DNA from: CAYZMS01 sp964479625
GTDB taxonomy: Bacteria > Bacteroidota > Bacteroidia > Chitinophagales > Saprospiraceae
DNA: 64,000 nt
Assembly: GCA_964479625.1 (NCBI GenBank)
Contig: CAYZMS010000001.1
Coordinates: 1-64,000, forward strand
Direction of reading: 5' to 3'
Position 1 is the first letter of the stretch, and each line of letters begins with the position of its first letter. The position numbers and the translations under genes were made by a program. Of the stretch, positions 35,156 to 43,868 are shown in pieces. The notes under the pieces are model-generated. The model worked only from the letters and a program-made list of their open reading frames with translations, was not told the origin of the DNA and did no database searches.

Positions 35156-37672
35156 ATGATACGCGCTCTAATTATTGTTGCTTTGATGGTTTGCTCATGC
35201 TGGGTGAATATCCATGCTCAGCCGCTGAGAGGAGCTGCGCAATATGAAACCCAAATCAAGGTAGCTCAGCAGAAACTGGAAGAGGGGGATTACTACAATG
35301 CTTTAGAGTGGTACGAAAAAGCCTATGAGACCAGGCAGGAGGAAAGTCTGATCCCCATAATTGCTGATCTGCACCTTAAGTTGCGGGATTATTCCAGTGC
35401 CCAACGAATGTATAGTCGGGTGTTGCGCCGGGACGAGGAGGGAAAGTATACCCATCTTACTGCCGACTACGGAAGGGCTTTCAAAATGTATGGAAAATAC
35501 GACGAGGCTATTGAGCAATTCCAGAAATTTCTTGAATTCACGGATGACCCCACCGAAAAACAACTGATCCAGAATGAAATTGCCGGGGCAGAACTGGCCA
35601 AACAAATGGAAGACCAAAAATTGAAGGTGGAGCCGGAGCGCCTGGATCGGAGTGTAAACGGAGGCTATTCCGAGTACGGACCAGTCTGGGGTCGAGATGG
35701 GAGTTTATATTTTTCTACTTTCCAGTTGGGCGAAGAAATATTGGATGATGTGGGTTATGAAGGGGCCTACTCCAGGATCTTTCAGGTAAAGGAGGGTGAA
35801 CGCGGATGGGATGATCCGCTAGCTCTGGATGAGATCATTAATCGCCCTGAATTTCACACCAGCAACCCGGCCTTCTCTGCTGATGGAAACCGCATGTATT
35901 TCACCCGGCAGACCCTTTCTGGTAATGAAGTGGTTACCAGTCAGATCTATTACAGCATTGGAGGTGATGGCGCCTGGGGCGCAGCCAATGAGGTGGTAGG
36001 GGTCAATGGGGAATATCTTGCAAAACACCCTGCGGTGGGAGAATTATTTGGCCGGGAGGTACTATTCTTCTCTTCTGACATGGAGGGCGGCGAAGGTGGT
36101 TTTGACCTGTACTATGCTTCCTCAAAGGGAGAAGGTGTTTACGGTGACCCCGTTAATCTGGGGCCGAAGATCAACACCCCCAGAGATGAAATTACCCCTT
36201 TTTATTTCGACGGGACGCTGTATTTCAGTTCCGATGGCCATGTAAGCATGGGCGGAAAGGATGTTTTCTACACCGTCTGGGATGGGGAAACCTGGAGTAC
36301 TCCCAAAAATATGGGTCCCGGTTTCAATACCAGCCAGGATGACCAACACCTTTCTCTGGATAACACAGGCTATCGGGGCGCAATGACCTCTAACCGGCCG
36401 GGAGGACGTTCAGTTGGTGGCAGGACTTGCTGCGATGACATTTATACCTTTGCCATCGAAAAAATTACCGCAGACCTTGTCGTAGGTACCTTTAACGCAG
36501 AGCGGAAACCCCTGAAAGGAGCAACTGTTTCCCTGGTAAATATGCAAAATGGAAAACCCATCGGGTCCCCCATGGCACAAACTTCGCAACAGGGCAATCG
36601 CTTTGACTTCGGCCTGGACCTGGATCAGGCCTACAAGGTGGTGGCTAAAAGAGAAGGGTTCTATCCCGATTCCGTTACGTTTAATACGGTAGGATTGGAG
36701 GAGTCGAAATCTTTTGAACATCGCTTTTATTTGAAGCCATTGCCAAAACCTGAACCCGAGCCGGAGTATGATACCGTAACTATTGAACAAGCCATTGTGC
36801 TGGAAAATATTCTGTATGCCTTTAACCGGGCAGATATCCTCCCTGAGGCGGAAACAGACCTGCAGGTGGTGCTGGAGTTGATGGATCAATATCCGGATAT
36901 GGTCATTGAGCTGGGTGCCCATACGGATAATCGCGGTAATGATGAGTACAATCGAAATTTATCTCAGCGTCGTGCCGAATCTGCCCGTCAATGGCTGGTC
37001 GACCGGGGAGTTGCCCCGGAACGAGTCGTTGCCAAAGGGTATGGAGAATCCCAGCCCAAAGAGGTCAATCAACGCATAGTCGACAATAACACTTTCCTGC
37101 GGCTTGGGGATGTATTAACCGGCGAGTTTATCGATGAATTACCCACAGAAGAAGAACAGGAGGCCGCTCACCAGATCAACCGACGCACTGAATTCAGAAT
37201 ATTGGAAGGCCCCCAAACTATCACCATAAAACGGACCCGGAAGGTACAAAAAGAAGGGAATGACCGGAAATCACTCCCTGCCTTGAAAATGGATTCCCTG
37301 AAGGTGAGTGAACTGTCCAGCCTGCATGGGACAGAAGACCTTTCCGGTTTGCCCATCATGCAGTTCGAAGAACGGGTAATTGACTTTGGTCTGGTGAAAA
37401 AAGGTGAAAAACGGGAATACACGTACCGGTTTACTAATATGGGAGAAGCGCCCTTGCGCATTTCTATTGTCTCAGCATGTGATTGTACGACCGCAACTTA
37501 TGAAGAAGAACCGGTGCTGCCTGGAGACAAAGGGGAAATTAATATTGTTTTTGACAGTGCTGAAAAAGAAGAATCCGAAATCATTGACATTGATATCATT
37601 CTGGAAAATGAGGATCACAGGGGCGTTCCGATCATTGAGCGGTTGCAATATTCTTTTGAATTGGAAAACTAG
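35156..37672 (+). CDS. PorE-like OmpA-family protein with extra C-terminal DUF1573-type domain
   Basis: I start at 35156, which gives a signal peptide (MIRALIIVALMVCSCWVNIHAQ). The 838-residue protein contains in order: TPR helices (about 25-150, e.g. QQKLEEGDYYNALEWYEKAYE); PD40/beta-propeller repeats (about 155-430, e.g. NPAFSADGNRMYFTR, HLSLDNTGYRGAMTSNR); a carboxypeptidase-regulatory-like unit (about 440-535, TFNAERKPLKGATVSLV); an OmpA peptidoglycan-binding domain (about 540-685, ILYAFNRADILPEAE, ELGAHTDNRGNDEYNRNLSQRRAESA); and a final Ig-like DUF1573/ASH-type domain (about 734-838, ERVIDFGLVKKGEKREYTYRFTNMGEAPLRIS). The first four match PorE, which ties T9SS to peptidoglycan. The last is unusual. 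The OmpA domain also has an acidic insert (RLGDVLTGEFIDELPTEEEQEAAH) before RRTEF. Confidence 0.87.
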   Translation: MIRALIIVALMVCSCWVNIHAQPLRGAAQYETQIKVAQQKLEEGDYYNALEWYEKAYETRQEESLIPIIADLHLKLRDYSSAQRMYSRVLRRDEEGKYTHLTADYGRAFKMYGKYDEAIEQFQKFLEFTDDPTEKQLIQNEIAGAELAKQMEDQKLKVEPERLDRSVNGGYSEYGPVWGRDGSLYFSTFQLGEEILDDVGYEGAYSRIFQVKEGERGWDDPLALDEIINRPEFHTSNPAFSADGNRMYFTRQTLSGNEVVTSQIYYSIGGDGAWGAANEVVGVNGEYLAKHPAVGELFGREVLFFSSDMEGGEGGFDLYYASSKGEGVYGDPVNLGPKINTPRDEITPFYFDGTLYFSSDGHVSMGGKDVFYTVWDGETWSTPKNMGPGFNTSQDDQHLSLDNTGYRGAMTSNRPGGRSVGGRTCCDDIYTFAIEKITADLVVGTFNAERKPLKGATVSLVNMQNGKPIGSPMAQTSQQGNRFDFGLDLDQAYKVVAKREGFYPDSVTFNTVGLEESKSFEHRFYLKPLPKPEPEPEYDTVTIEQAIVLENILYAFNRADILPEAETDLQVVLELMDQYPDMVIELGAHTDNRGNDEYNRNLSQRRAESARQWLVDRGVAPERVVAKGYGESQPKEVNQRIVDNNTFLRLGDVLTGEFIDELPTEEEQEAAHQINRRTEFRILEGPQTITIKRTRKVQKEGNDRKSLPALKMDSLKVSELSSLHGTEDLSGLPIMQFEERVIDFGLVKKGEKREYTYRFTNMGEAPLRISIVSACDCTTATYEEEPVLPGDKGEINIVFDSAEKEESEIIDIDIILENEDHRGVPIIERLQYSFELEN

Positions 37673-37691
37673 GTTTTCAGAAGCCCTTTCC

Positions 37692-37713
37692 AAAGCTATT
37701 TGGGAGCTTTTTT
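37692..37713 (+). terminator. Terminator of the porP-porE-like pair
   Basis: AAAGCT (37692-37697) pairs with AGCTTT (37705-37710), followed by more T (to 37713). The stem is short but the T tract is good. Confidence 0.6.
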
Positions 37714-37822
37714 GTAGAGAAACCTTTTAAAGGTGGAAAATAGACCATACTATTTATCCCCTTTACAATTATTAAAGTACCTAGGGCCAATAATGGTAGG
37801 TAAGGGAAATAAACAGGCAAAC

Positions 37823-39436
37823 TCATTCGCCTAAGATCATGTCTGCTGCTTTTTCAGCGATCATAAAGGTCGGAGCATTTGTATTGCCGGCAACAATAGT
37901 CGGCATTATAGAGGCATCTACTACTCTCAGGTGCTTTAAACCGTGGACCTTTAGTTGTTCATCGACCACGGCCATCTCATCATTCCCCATTTTGCAGGTA
38001 CCCACCGGGTGGTATACAGTTTCCACTGTCCGTTTGATATGTTGGATGATGGCCTCTTCTGAATCTCGTACTGAGGGTTGTCCGTATGATTTAATGATCT
38101 TTTTAAAGGGGGGCTGTTCCAATAATTCTATGGCTAATTTTGATCCTTTTACCATTAGCTCCAGGTCCTCTTTTTCCTTGAAAAAATTAGGTTGTATGAC
38201 AGGGGGTACATTGGGGTCTTTAGATCGTAACCCAAGGTAACCTCTGCTCTTGGGGTGCAGTAAGGTGGGCAGGATCGTGAATCCATCCACTTTTGGGTAG
38301 CTGTTTAAATTGTAAACATCATATTCAGTTCCATTTCCCAGCCAGATGGGAGTAAAGTGTAATTGTAAGTTGACGGGGCCCTCTTTTTCTTCTGTATTCC
38401 AGAAAGCTACCCCTTCAATCGGACCTATATTGAAAGCACCTTTCCCGTGGACCAAATAATCCCAGCCCGCTCTTAACTGATTTAAAAAGGGGATGTAGTG
38501 ATTGACCCCCTCCTGGGTATTTGCTTCGCAACTAAAGGGAAGGAATAAGTGATCCTGAAGGTTTTTTCCGACACCTTTCAATTCATGGAGGCAATCAATA
38601 CCCTTAGACTTAAGTTCGTTTCCATCGCCGACCCCGGAGAGCATTAGTAGCTGTGGAGATTGAAAGGCGCCCGCAGAAAGAATGATCTCTTTTTCGGCGT
38701 AAGCCTTTTCCTTTTTATTTTTTCTTACATATTCTACTCCTATTGCTTGTTGCCCTTCGAAAATAATTTTGGTCACCTGTGCGTGGGTAAAGGCCGTCAG
38801 GTTTTTCCGTTCTAATGCCGGTTTGAGAAAGGCTACGGCCCCACTGCAGCGTTTTCCGTTCTTGATGGTAGATTGGACTAAGCCCGCTCCTTTTTGCTGG
38901 GCCCCGTTGTAATCCGGGTTCATTGGAATACCTACTTTGGAACAGGACTGGAGAAAGGCATCGACGTAAGGTGTCCTAAATCGTATGGGCAGGGTAATAT
39001 TGAGCTCGCCCTTTGTCCCGTGGTAACCCTCATCCATCTGTTCGGCTTGTTCGTGGTGCTCTGAACGGAGGAAAAACGGTAATATTTCTTCATAACTCCA
39101 GCCTTTGTTCCCCAAGGCTGCCCAGCCGTCGTAATCGGAGCGATTTCCCCTTACATAGATCATGGCGTTGGTGGAGCTGCAGCCGCCCAGTACTTTTCCT
39201 CTGGGGAGGTAGATCTTTCGGTTTAGGACATGTTCCTGTGGTTCTGTCCAAAAACCCCAGTCATATTTACTTTTATGTAGTTTAGTATAGGCCCCGGGAG
39301 TATGAATATTTAAATGAGTATCCTGGCCGCCGGCTTCCAGCAGCAAGACCTTATGCCGTTCCTTTTTTGACAAGCGGTTAGCTAAAACACAACCAGCTGA
39401 GCCTGCACCGATGATAATATAATCGTATTGCGTCAT
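37823..39436 (-). CDS. GMC-family alcohol dehydrogenase (AlkJ/BetA-like)
   Basis: A 537-residue FAD enzyme of the glucose-methanol-choline family. The dinucleotide fold is IIIGAGSAGCVLANRLS (about 7-23). The GMC signature PRGKVLGGCSSTNAMIYVRGNRSDYDGW spans about 79-106, the second signature GAFQSPQLLMLSGVG about 257-271, and the C-terminal catalytic part has TVYHPVGTCKMG and NAPTFMIAEKAADMI with the conserved His and Asn. Lying 33 bp downstream of alkB, it most likely oxidises the long-chain alcohol made by AlkB to the aldehyde, as AlkJ does. The BetA-like choline activity common in this family is the main alternative, but no betaine genes are present. Confidence 0.88.
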   Translation of the reverse strand: MTQYDYIIIGAGSAGCVLANRLSKKERHKVLLLEAGGQDTHLNIHTPGAYTKLHKSKYDWGFWTEPQEHVLNRKIYLPRGKVLGGCSSTNAMIYVRGNRSDYDGWAALGNKGWSYEEILPFFLRSEHHEQAEQMDEGYHGTKGELNITLPIRFRTPYVDAFLQSCSKVGIPMNPDYNGAQQKGAGLVQSTIKNGKRCSGAVAFLKPALERKNLTAFTHAQVTKIIFEGQQAIGVEYVRKNKKEKAYAEKEIILSAGAFQSPQLLMLSGVGDGNELKSKGIDCLHELKGVGKNLQDHLFLPFSCEANTQEGVNHYIPFLNQLRAGWDYLVHGKGAFNIGPIEGVAFWNTEEKEGPVNLQLHFTPIWLGNGTEYDVYNLNSYPKVDGFTILPTLLHPKSRGYLGLRSKDPNVPPVIQPNFFKEKEDLELMVKGSKLAIELLEQPPFKKIIKSYGQPSVRDSEEAIIQHIKRTVETVYHPVGTCKMGNDEMAVVDEQLKVHGLKHLRVVDASIMPTIVAGNTNAPTFMIAEKAADMILGE

Positions 39437-39469
39437 TAAAAGATTTGTCGATTTTGATAAATGGTTCTC

Positions 39470-40534
39470 TCATGCTAAGGCTTCACCCATTCTTGTTGCT
39501 CGGTATTGATCTATTTTCCAGTGCATTAACCAAAACCAAATTGGCGGAACCAGGGACAGAAGCATCATCCCAGGATAACCAGTTGGCATTTGGGGGCTTT
39601 CGTCGAAATGCCGGAGCAATTGATATTTTCTGTTGGCGATATAATGATGGTCAGAATGACGAGAAAGCTCAAATAACAACAACCTGCCCAACGGGTGGTT
39701 GGAATTCCAGGAATGAATAGGAAGGGTACGTTCATAAATACCTCTCCTTTTTTTTCTCCTTAAGCCGTAGTGCTCAATATAATTTACTGTCTCCAAGAGT
39801 AAGAATCCAACAGTTGCTCCACATAAAAAGAATAGTAGGGTTTGCAAACCCCAAAAGACGAATATAGCAAGAACTAATAAAAGCTGGACGAGTTGGAAAA
39901 CCAGCATTTCATTCTGCAAGCTAAAAATAGCAGCGTCGACTCTTTTCAATCGTTCAAATTCTAACTTCCACGCAGAGATCCACCCTCCAAGGGAGGAACG
40001 TAGCCAGAAGGCATATACCCATTCTCCGCGGCGGCTGGAGGCAGGGTCTTTATCCGTTGACACACGCCTGTGATGTCCCCGGTTGTGTTCGATAAAAAAG
40101 TGCATGTAAAGAGAGGTGAGTAACAGCAGTTTACTCATCAATTGTTCGTGTTTTGTACTGCGGTGACCCAATTCGTGGGCTACATTAATACCCAGCACTC
40201 CACAGGAAACCCCATAGGCCAGGGTCATCCCAACTTTCTCATGAGTTTCCAAACCAGGGGCATTTATCCTGTAAAGAAAAAAAAGCAGTATGGCATATTG
40301 GATGGGCAGCATACTGTACAATAGGAAATCATAGAACCTGTCCTCTTTTGCAACCGCTTCTTCTATGGAGGTTAGATTGTCTTTAGATGGCTTTAGAAAA
40401 AGCTCCAGGACCGGAATGAATCCGAATATAAAGAGAATGGCTCCGAAAGAGTAGTAACCTCCAATTGCTATAGATAAAACAACCACTACTGGTATTACAT
40501 AGGCAGCTATATACTTCAATCTTTGTTTTTCCAT
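39470..40534 (-). CDS. alkB: Alkane 1-monooxygenase
   Basis: A 354-residue membrane di-iron enzyme that hydroxylates the terminal carbon of medium-chain alkanes. About six transmembrane helices surround the His motifs: HELGHR (about 138-143), EHNRGHHRRVSTDKDPASSRRGE (about 168-190), the AlkB-specific NYIEHYGLRR (about 257-266) and LSRHSDHH (about 291-298). The NYIEHYG box separates AlkB from ordinary fatty-acid desaturases. The enzyme needs rubredoxin and rubredoxin reductase, which are not encoded in the window. It lies between tetR (upstream) and the GMC dehydrogenase (downstream) on the same strand, so the three are probably one operon. Confidence 0.92.
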   Translation of the reverse strand: MEKQRLKYIAAYVIPVVVVLSIAIGGYYSFGAILFIFGFIPVLELFLKPSKDNLTSIEEAVAKEDRFYDFLLYSMLPIQYAILLFFLYRINAPGLETHEKVGMTLAYGVSCGVLGINVAHELGHRSTKHEQLMSKLLLLTSLYMHFFIEHNRGHHRRVSTDKDPASSRRGEWVYAFWLRSSLGGWISAWKLEFERLKRVDAAIFSLQNEMLVFQLVQLLLVLAIFVFWGLQTLLFFLCGATVGFLLLETVNYIEHYGLRRKKRRGIYERTLPIHSWNSNHPLGRLLLFELSRHSDHHYIANRKYQLLRHFDESPQMPTGYPGMMLLSLVPPIWFWLMHWKIDQYRATRMGEALA

Positions 40535-40615
40535 TGCGGTAAATTCGGTGATTTTTGTTTTGGTAAAATTAAATTCCAGGAAAGAAATTTTTTAGACGCT
40601 ACCGTATAATATCGC

Positions 40616-41167
40616 TTAATGGTGTTTACCCCTTTTAATGCTCTCCACCATAGTTATAATTTCCTGAAAGTAATCAGTTAGCCATTCTGGATTCAAATGC
40701 TCTCTGGTGACTCTCATGTAAAAATTATCCACTACCAGACCAAGCAGAGCTTGAGCGATATAATGCTGCCTATCAAGGTGTAATGCCTTGGCCCATATTC
40801 CCAGGAAGGCTTCTTCTACCGGGCGGTGAAAACTTTCCATAACATTGGTATAATTTGGTAGGTGCCGGTTAATCCTGACCTGACGATGAAAGAAAAGATC
40901 CTCCTTGTATGTTAAAATGACATTCAGCAGACCGGGGACCATACTCTCACAAGCTGCTGCAGCCTCATAAACCAGGCTGGACCGCTCCAGGTGGTATTCG
41001 AATAGCATTGAAATGAAAAGATCAAGGTCGGCAAAATGATGATAGAAAGAGGATTTGCTCTTACCGACTATACGGGCAAGTTGTTCGATCTTTAGACCAT
41101 TTGGGCCCTGTTGGGCAAACAACGTATATCCTGACGTTATCCATATTTGTTGCCTTGGTGACTCCAT
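40616..41167 (-). CDS. TetR-family transcriptional regulator
   Basis: A TetR-type repressor. I take the ATG at 41167 (MESPRQQIW), giving 183 residues; ATGs at 41233/41236 would add 22-23 residues. The helix-turn-helix is LKIEQLARIVGKSKSSFYHHFADLDLF (about 25-51). The C-terminal ligand-binding half is helical and variable (HRPVEEAFLGIWAKALHLDRQHYIAQALLGLVVDNF). It sits upstream of alkB on the same strand and faces pnuC divergently. The simplest model is a repressor of the alkB operon, and its own, that responds to an alkane or fatty-acid-like ligand. This is inferred from position. Confidence 0.82.
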   Translation of the reverse strand: MESPRQQIWITSGYTLFAQQGPNGLKIEQLARIVGKSKSSFYHHFADLDLFISMLFEYHLERSSLVYEAAAACESMVPGLLNVILTYKEDLFFHRQVRINRHLPNYTNVMESFHRPVEEAFLGIWAKALHLDRQHYIAQALLGLVVDNFYMRVTREHLNPEWLTDYFQEIITMVESIKRGKHH

Positions 41168-41302
41168 CGGTTTTTGGATTTTTTGATCATCCACCCAGCT
41201 TTTAAAACTGACCGAACTGAAAGAGAACCCCATCATTAAAGAGCGGGAGGCGCAGTTAACTAATTAAAATACTTTATTTATCAAGCTAATTTAAAATTTA
41301 CC
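41168..41302. promoter_or_regulatory. Divergent tetR/pnuC control region
   Basis: 135 bp if tetR starts at 41167. The AT-rich part (41255-41300) includes GTTAAC and nested AATTAA/TTTAAA symmetric stretches and a TACTTTAT close to the -7 consensus for pnuC. A TetR operator is expected here, but I see no long perfect palindrome. Confidence 0.3.
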
Positions 41303-41869
41303 ATGCTTTATCTAGAAATAGCCGCCGTACTGGCAGGCTTAGCGTACGTACTACTGGCTGCACGGGAAAAAATATTGTGCTGGCCGTTTGGTATTTTAAA
41401 TGCAGGTTTGAGTATTGTCCTTTTCTTTAAAACCGGCTTATACGCAGAATCAATGCTCTATTTTTATTATGTGCTGGCGGGTATTTACGGATGGGTAAGT
41501 TGGAACAAAGGCCAAGGTGGAGAAGCGAAGGCGCTGCCCATTACAGAATGGCCCTGGAGTCAACATCTGCTTTGGATCACACTGGGGATAGGCTTTTCGC
41601 TCGCCCTGGCTTGGGGGCTAAAGGAGTATACTAATGCACAAATGCCTTTGATTGACGCCCATACCACAATTTTTAGTTTCATCGCTACTTATATGGTTAC
41701 TCGCAAGATCCTCAGCAACTGGATCTATTGGATCTTGATCGACCTTTTTTCCATTGGATTGTATTACAGTCGTGATCTTCCTATTTATGCAGGCCTTATG
41801 GCCCTGTATACTATCATTGCCTGTTATGGCTGGTACTCCTGGAACCGTCTGCGGTCACAGCACCTGTAG
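41303..41869 (+). CDS. pnuC: PnuC-family vitamin transporter (nicotinamide riboside or thiamine)
   Basis: A 188-residue inner-membrane protein with about seven hydrophobic helices of the PnuC/SWEET-like fold. Family features include REKILCWPFGILNAGLSIVLFF (about 21-42), LYFYYVLAGIYGWVSW (about 53-68) and the late NWIYWILIDLFSIGLYYSRDLPIYAGLMALYTIIACYGWYSW (about 141-182), where the W-x3-D stretch lines the substrate site. PnuC members facilitate nicotinamide riboside uptake; relatives (PnuT) carry thiamine. No TPP riboswitch or thiamine gene is adjacent, so the NAD-precursor role is slightly favoured. Nqr, an NADH user, follows downstream but behind its own promoter. Confidence 0.87.
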   Translation: MLYLEIAAVLAGLAYVLLAAREKILCWPFGILNAGLSIVLFFKTGLYAESMLYFYYVLAGIYGWVSWNKGQGGEAKALPITEWPWSQHLLWITLGIGFSLALAWGLKEYTNAQMPLIDAHTTIFSFIATYMVTRKILSNWIYWILIDLFSIGLYYSRDLPIYAGLMALYTIIACYGWYSWNRLRSQHL

Positions 41870-42054
41870 AAGTGAAGAGCAGTAAGTTGGGTTATGGAAT
41901 TTCCCGAACTCAAACCTCCTTTAAGCGTTGAGCTCGATATAGAAGGTAGAGAGTCGAGAGGGAGAGGATCTTCAAAGTTGTTTGGATTGAGTCTAAATAA
42001 TTTGTACACTTTAAGAATAAAAAAGGGCACAGCGGTTTTGAATTAAAAGGTTTA

Positions 42055-42062
42055 TATATTTG
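42055..42062 (+). promoter_or_regulatory. -7 promoter element of the nqr operon
   Basis: TATATTTG matches TAnnTTTG exactly, 79 bp upstream of nqrA. The nearest TTTG (42037-42040) is only 14 bp away, shorter than usual. Confidence 0.45.
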
Positions 42063-42141
42063 CACCAACTTTTGAAGAGCTGGTCCCTGATCTACAGACA
42101 CAGGCCAGACCGCCTTCCTTAATAACCATAGAAACAGTCTG

Positions 42142-43773
42142 ATGAACAAAACAAAAGGCATATTTCTACTTCTCACCCTTGTATTTTCCGCCGATTTTCT
42201 TTTGGCTCAGAGTGAAGGCTCCGGTACTACTTATTTCACCTACATCCTTTTGGCTGTGGTAGTGGTCATTTTCTTCGGAGCGCTGGTACAGGTATCGGAT
42301 AATTTATTGGCTTTTGAAGAAAAAAAACTGGGTATCAACTCCCCTGAAGATGAAGCACGTGGACCCAGCCGGGGAGGGCTTTTTTCACCAAAACTGCCCA
42401 ACTATGCCATGGAACACCCGGTAACGGTTTTAAAAAAAGGATATGATATTCATTTAGAGGGTGAAATTGAGCAAACGACTATTGAAGATCGTTACCCCTC
42501 CCGGGTTGCTGTTCAGCCCCAAAATTTTCTGGGCCTGATGCCTATCCCAAAAATGTTGATCGAGGAGGGTGCCGTGGTTAAGGCGGGAGATTCGCTTTTT
42601 TTCGATAAAAAAATGCCGGATATCAAATTTGCGGCACCGGTAAGTGGAGAGGTCGTTTCGATCACCCGTGGTGCAAAACGGGCTATTACCGAAGTAGTGA
42701 TTCTGGCAGATAAAGAACAACAATACCGAGATTTCGAATCCTTTGACCTGGAAGCAAATAGCCGGGAAGAACTGGTGTCGTACCTGCTGGAGTCCGGCTT
42801 ATGGCCTATGTTCAGGCAGCGTCCTTTTAATGTTCCAGCGGACCCAAAGGTAACTCCCAGAGATATATTCGTTTCCACCTTTGATACTGCGCCTCTGGCA
42901 CCGGATAACAACCTGGTAGTGGCAGGAAGAGAGAGCGATTTTCAAAAGGGGCTGGATATTTTGAATAAGCTGACCACCGGAAAGGTTTACCTCAGTCTGG
43001 ATGCGCGCTCCGAAGCGGAGCCAGCACCTGCTTTTTTCAATGCGGAAGAGGTAGAGAAGCGTTTTTTTCACGGCAAGCATCCAGCAGGAAATGTTGGCGT
43101 GCAAATCCACCACATCCGTCCTATCGCGCATGGTGAGGTGGTATGGACCATGGGTGTTCAGGAAGTGCTATCCCTGGGCGCTCTTTTTACCAAACAGCAA
43201 TTTGACGGGGTCCGTGTGGTCGGGCTCACCGGATCAAACCTCAAAGAACCCAAATATATTCGTACGTATATAGGGGCAAATATCGGTGAATTGGTCGGAA
43301 GAGAGATAGAGGGGGACTCCGTAAGGATCATTTCAGGAGATGTTTTGAGTGGACAGACAAAAACAACCGATGGGTTCCTCAATTTTTTTGACGATCAAAT
43401 TACCATAATTAAGGAAGGCAACTACTACGAATTGTTCGGTTGGTTGTTACCTGGTAAAATGCGTCCTACTACTTCCCGGACTTTCCCCAACTTTCTTTTT
43501 CCCAAGCTGGAGTTGGAAGCAGATACCAATACTCACGGGGAAAAACGGGCCTTTGTAGTAACCGGGCAGTATGAACGGATGCTACCTATGGATGTTCACG
43601 TACAGGCACTCATGAAGTCTATTCTGATCAATGACGTAGAACGCATGGAGGGCCTGGGGATAAATGAGTTAGTGGAGGAGGATGTTGCACTTGCAGAGTT
43701 TTCCTGTACTTCTAAGCAGCCTCTCCAGCAAATTCTTCGCCAGGGGTTGGATATTATGCGTGCAGAAAGCTAG
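42142..43773 (+). CDS. nqrA: Na+-translocating NADH:quinone reductase subunit A with N-terminal membrane anchor
   Basis: NqrA is the quinone-associated, cytoplasm-facing subunit of the sodium pump. This version is 543 residues, about 95 longer than a typical NqrA (near 447). The extension begins with a signal-peptide-like segment (MNKTKGIFLLLTLVFSADFLLAQ), then a transmembrane helix (YFTYILLAVVVVIFFGALVQV, about 31-51) and a linker. The usual domain starts near HPVTVLKKGYDIHLEGE (about 93). Recognisable NqrA stretches follow: FLGLMPIPKMLIEEGAVVKAGD, DTAPLAPDN and HHIRPIAHGEVVWTMGVQEV. With the signal peptide removed the helix would place the C-terminal domain in the cytoplasm, as required. 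It is first of six nqr genes in order. Confidence 0.92.
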   Translation: MNKTKGIFLLLTLVFSADFLLAQSEGSGTTYFTYILLAVVVVIFFGALVQVSDNLLAFEEKKLGINSPEDEARGPSRGGLFSPKLPNYAMEHPVTVLKKGYDIHLEGEIEQTTIEDRYPSRVAVQPQNFLGLMPIPKMLIEEGAVVKAGDSLFFDKKMPDIKFAAPVSGEVVSITRGAKRAITEVVILADKEQQYRDFESFDLEANSREELVSYLLESGLWPMFRQRPFNVPADPKVTPRDIFVSTFDTAPLAPDNNLVVAGRESDFQKGLDILNKLTTGKVYLSLDARSEAEPAPAFFNAEEVEKRFFHGKHPAGNVGVQIHHIRPIAHGEVVWTMGVQEVLSLGALFTKQQFDGVRVVGLTGSNLKEPKYIRTYIGANIGELVGREIEGDSVRIISGDVLSGQTKTTDGFLNFFDDQITIIKEGNYYELFGWLLPGKMRPTTSRTFPNFLFPKLELEADTNTHGEKRAFVVTGQYERMLPMDVHVQALMKSILINDVERMEGLGINELVEEDVALAEFSCTSKQPLQQILRQGLDIMRAES

Positions 43774-43868
43774 AAGGTTTTATTGGTTTTACCCTTGAGC
43801 GGTTTAGCCTGACAAAACCGAATGAAAAATATTTTTAGAAAAGATTTGCCCAGAAAGCAGAACTAATA

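Noticed and set aside
41303..41869. PnuC as a riboswitch-controlled thiamine transporter
   Set aside because: The upstream gap is short and shows no TPP-riboswitch features, and no thiamine genes are adjacent.
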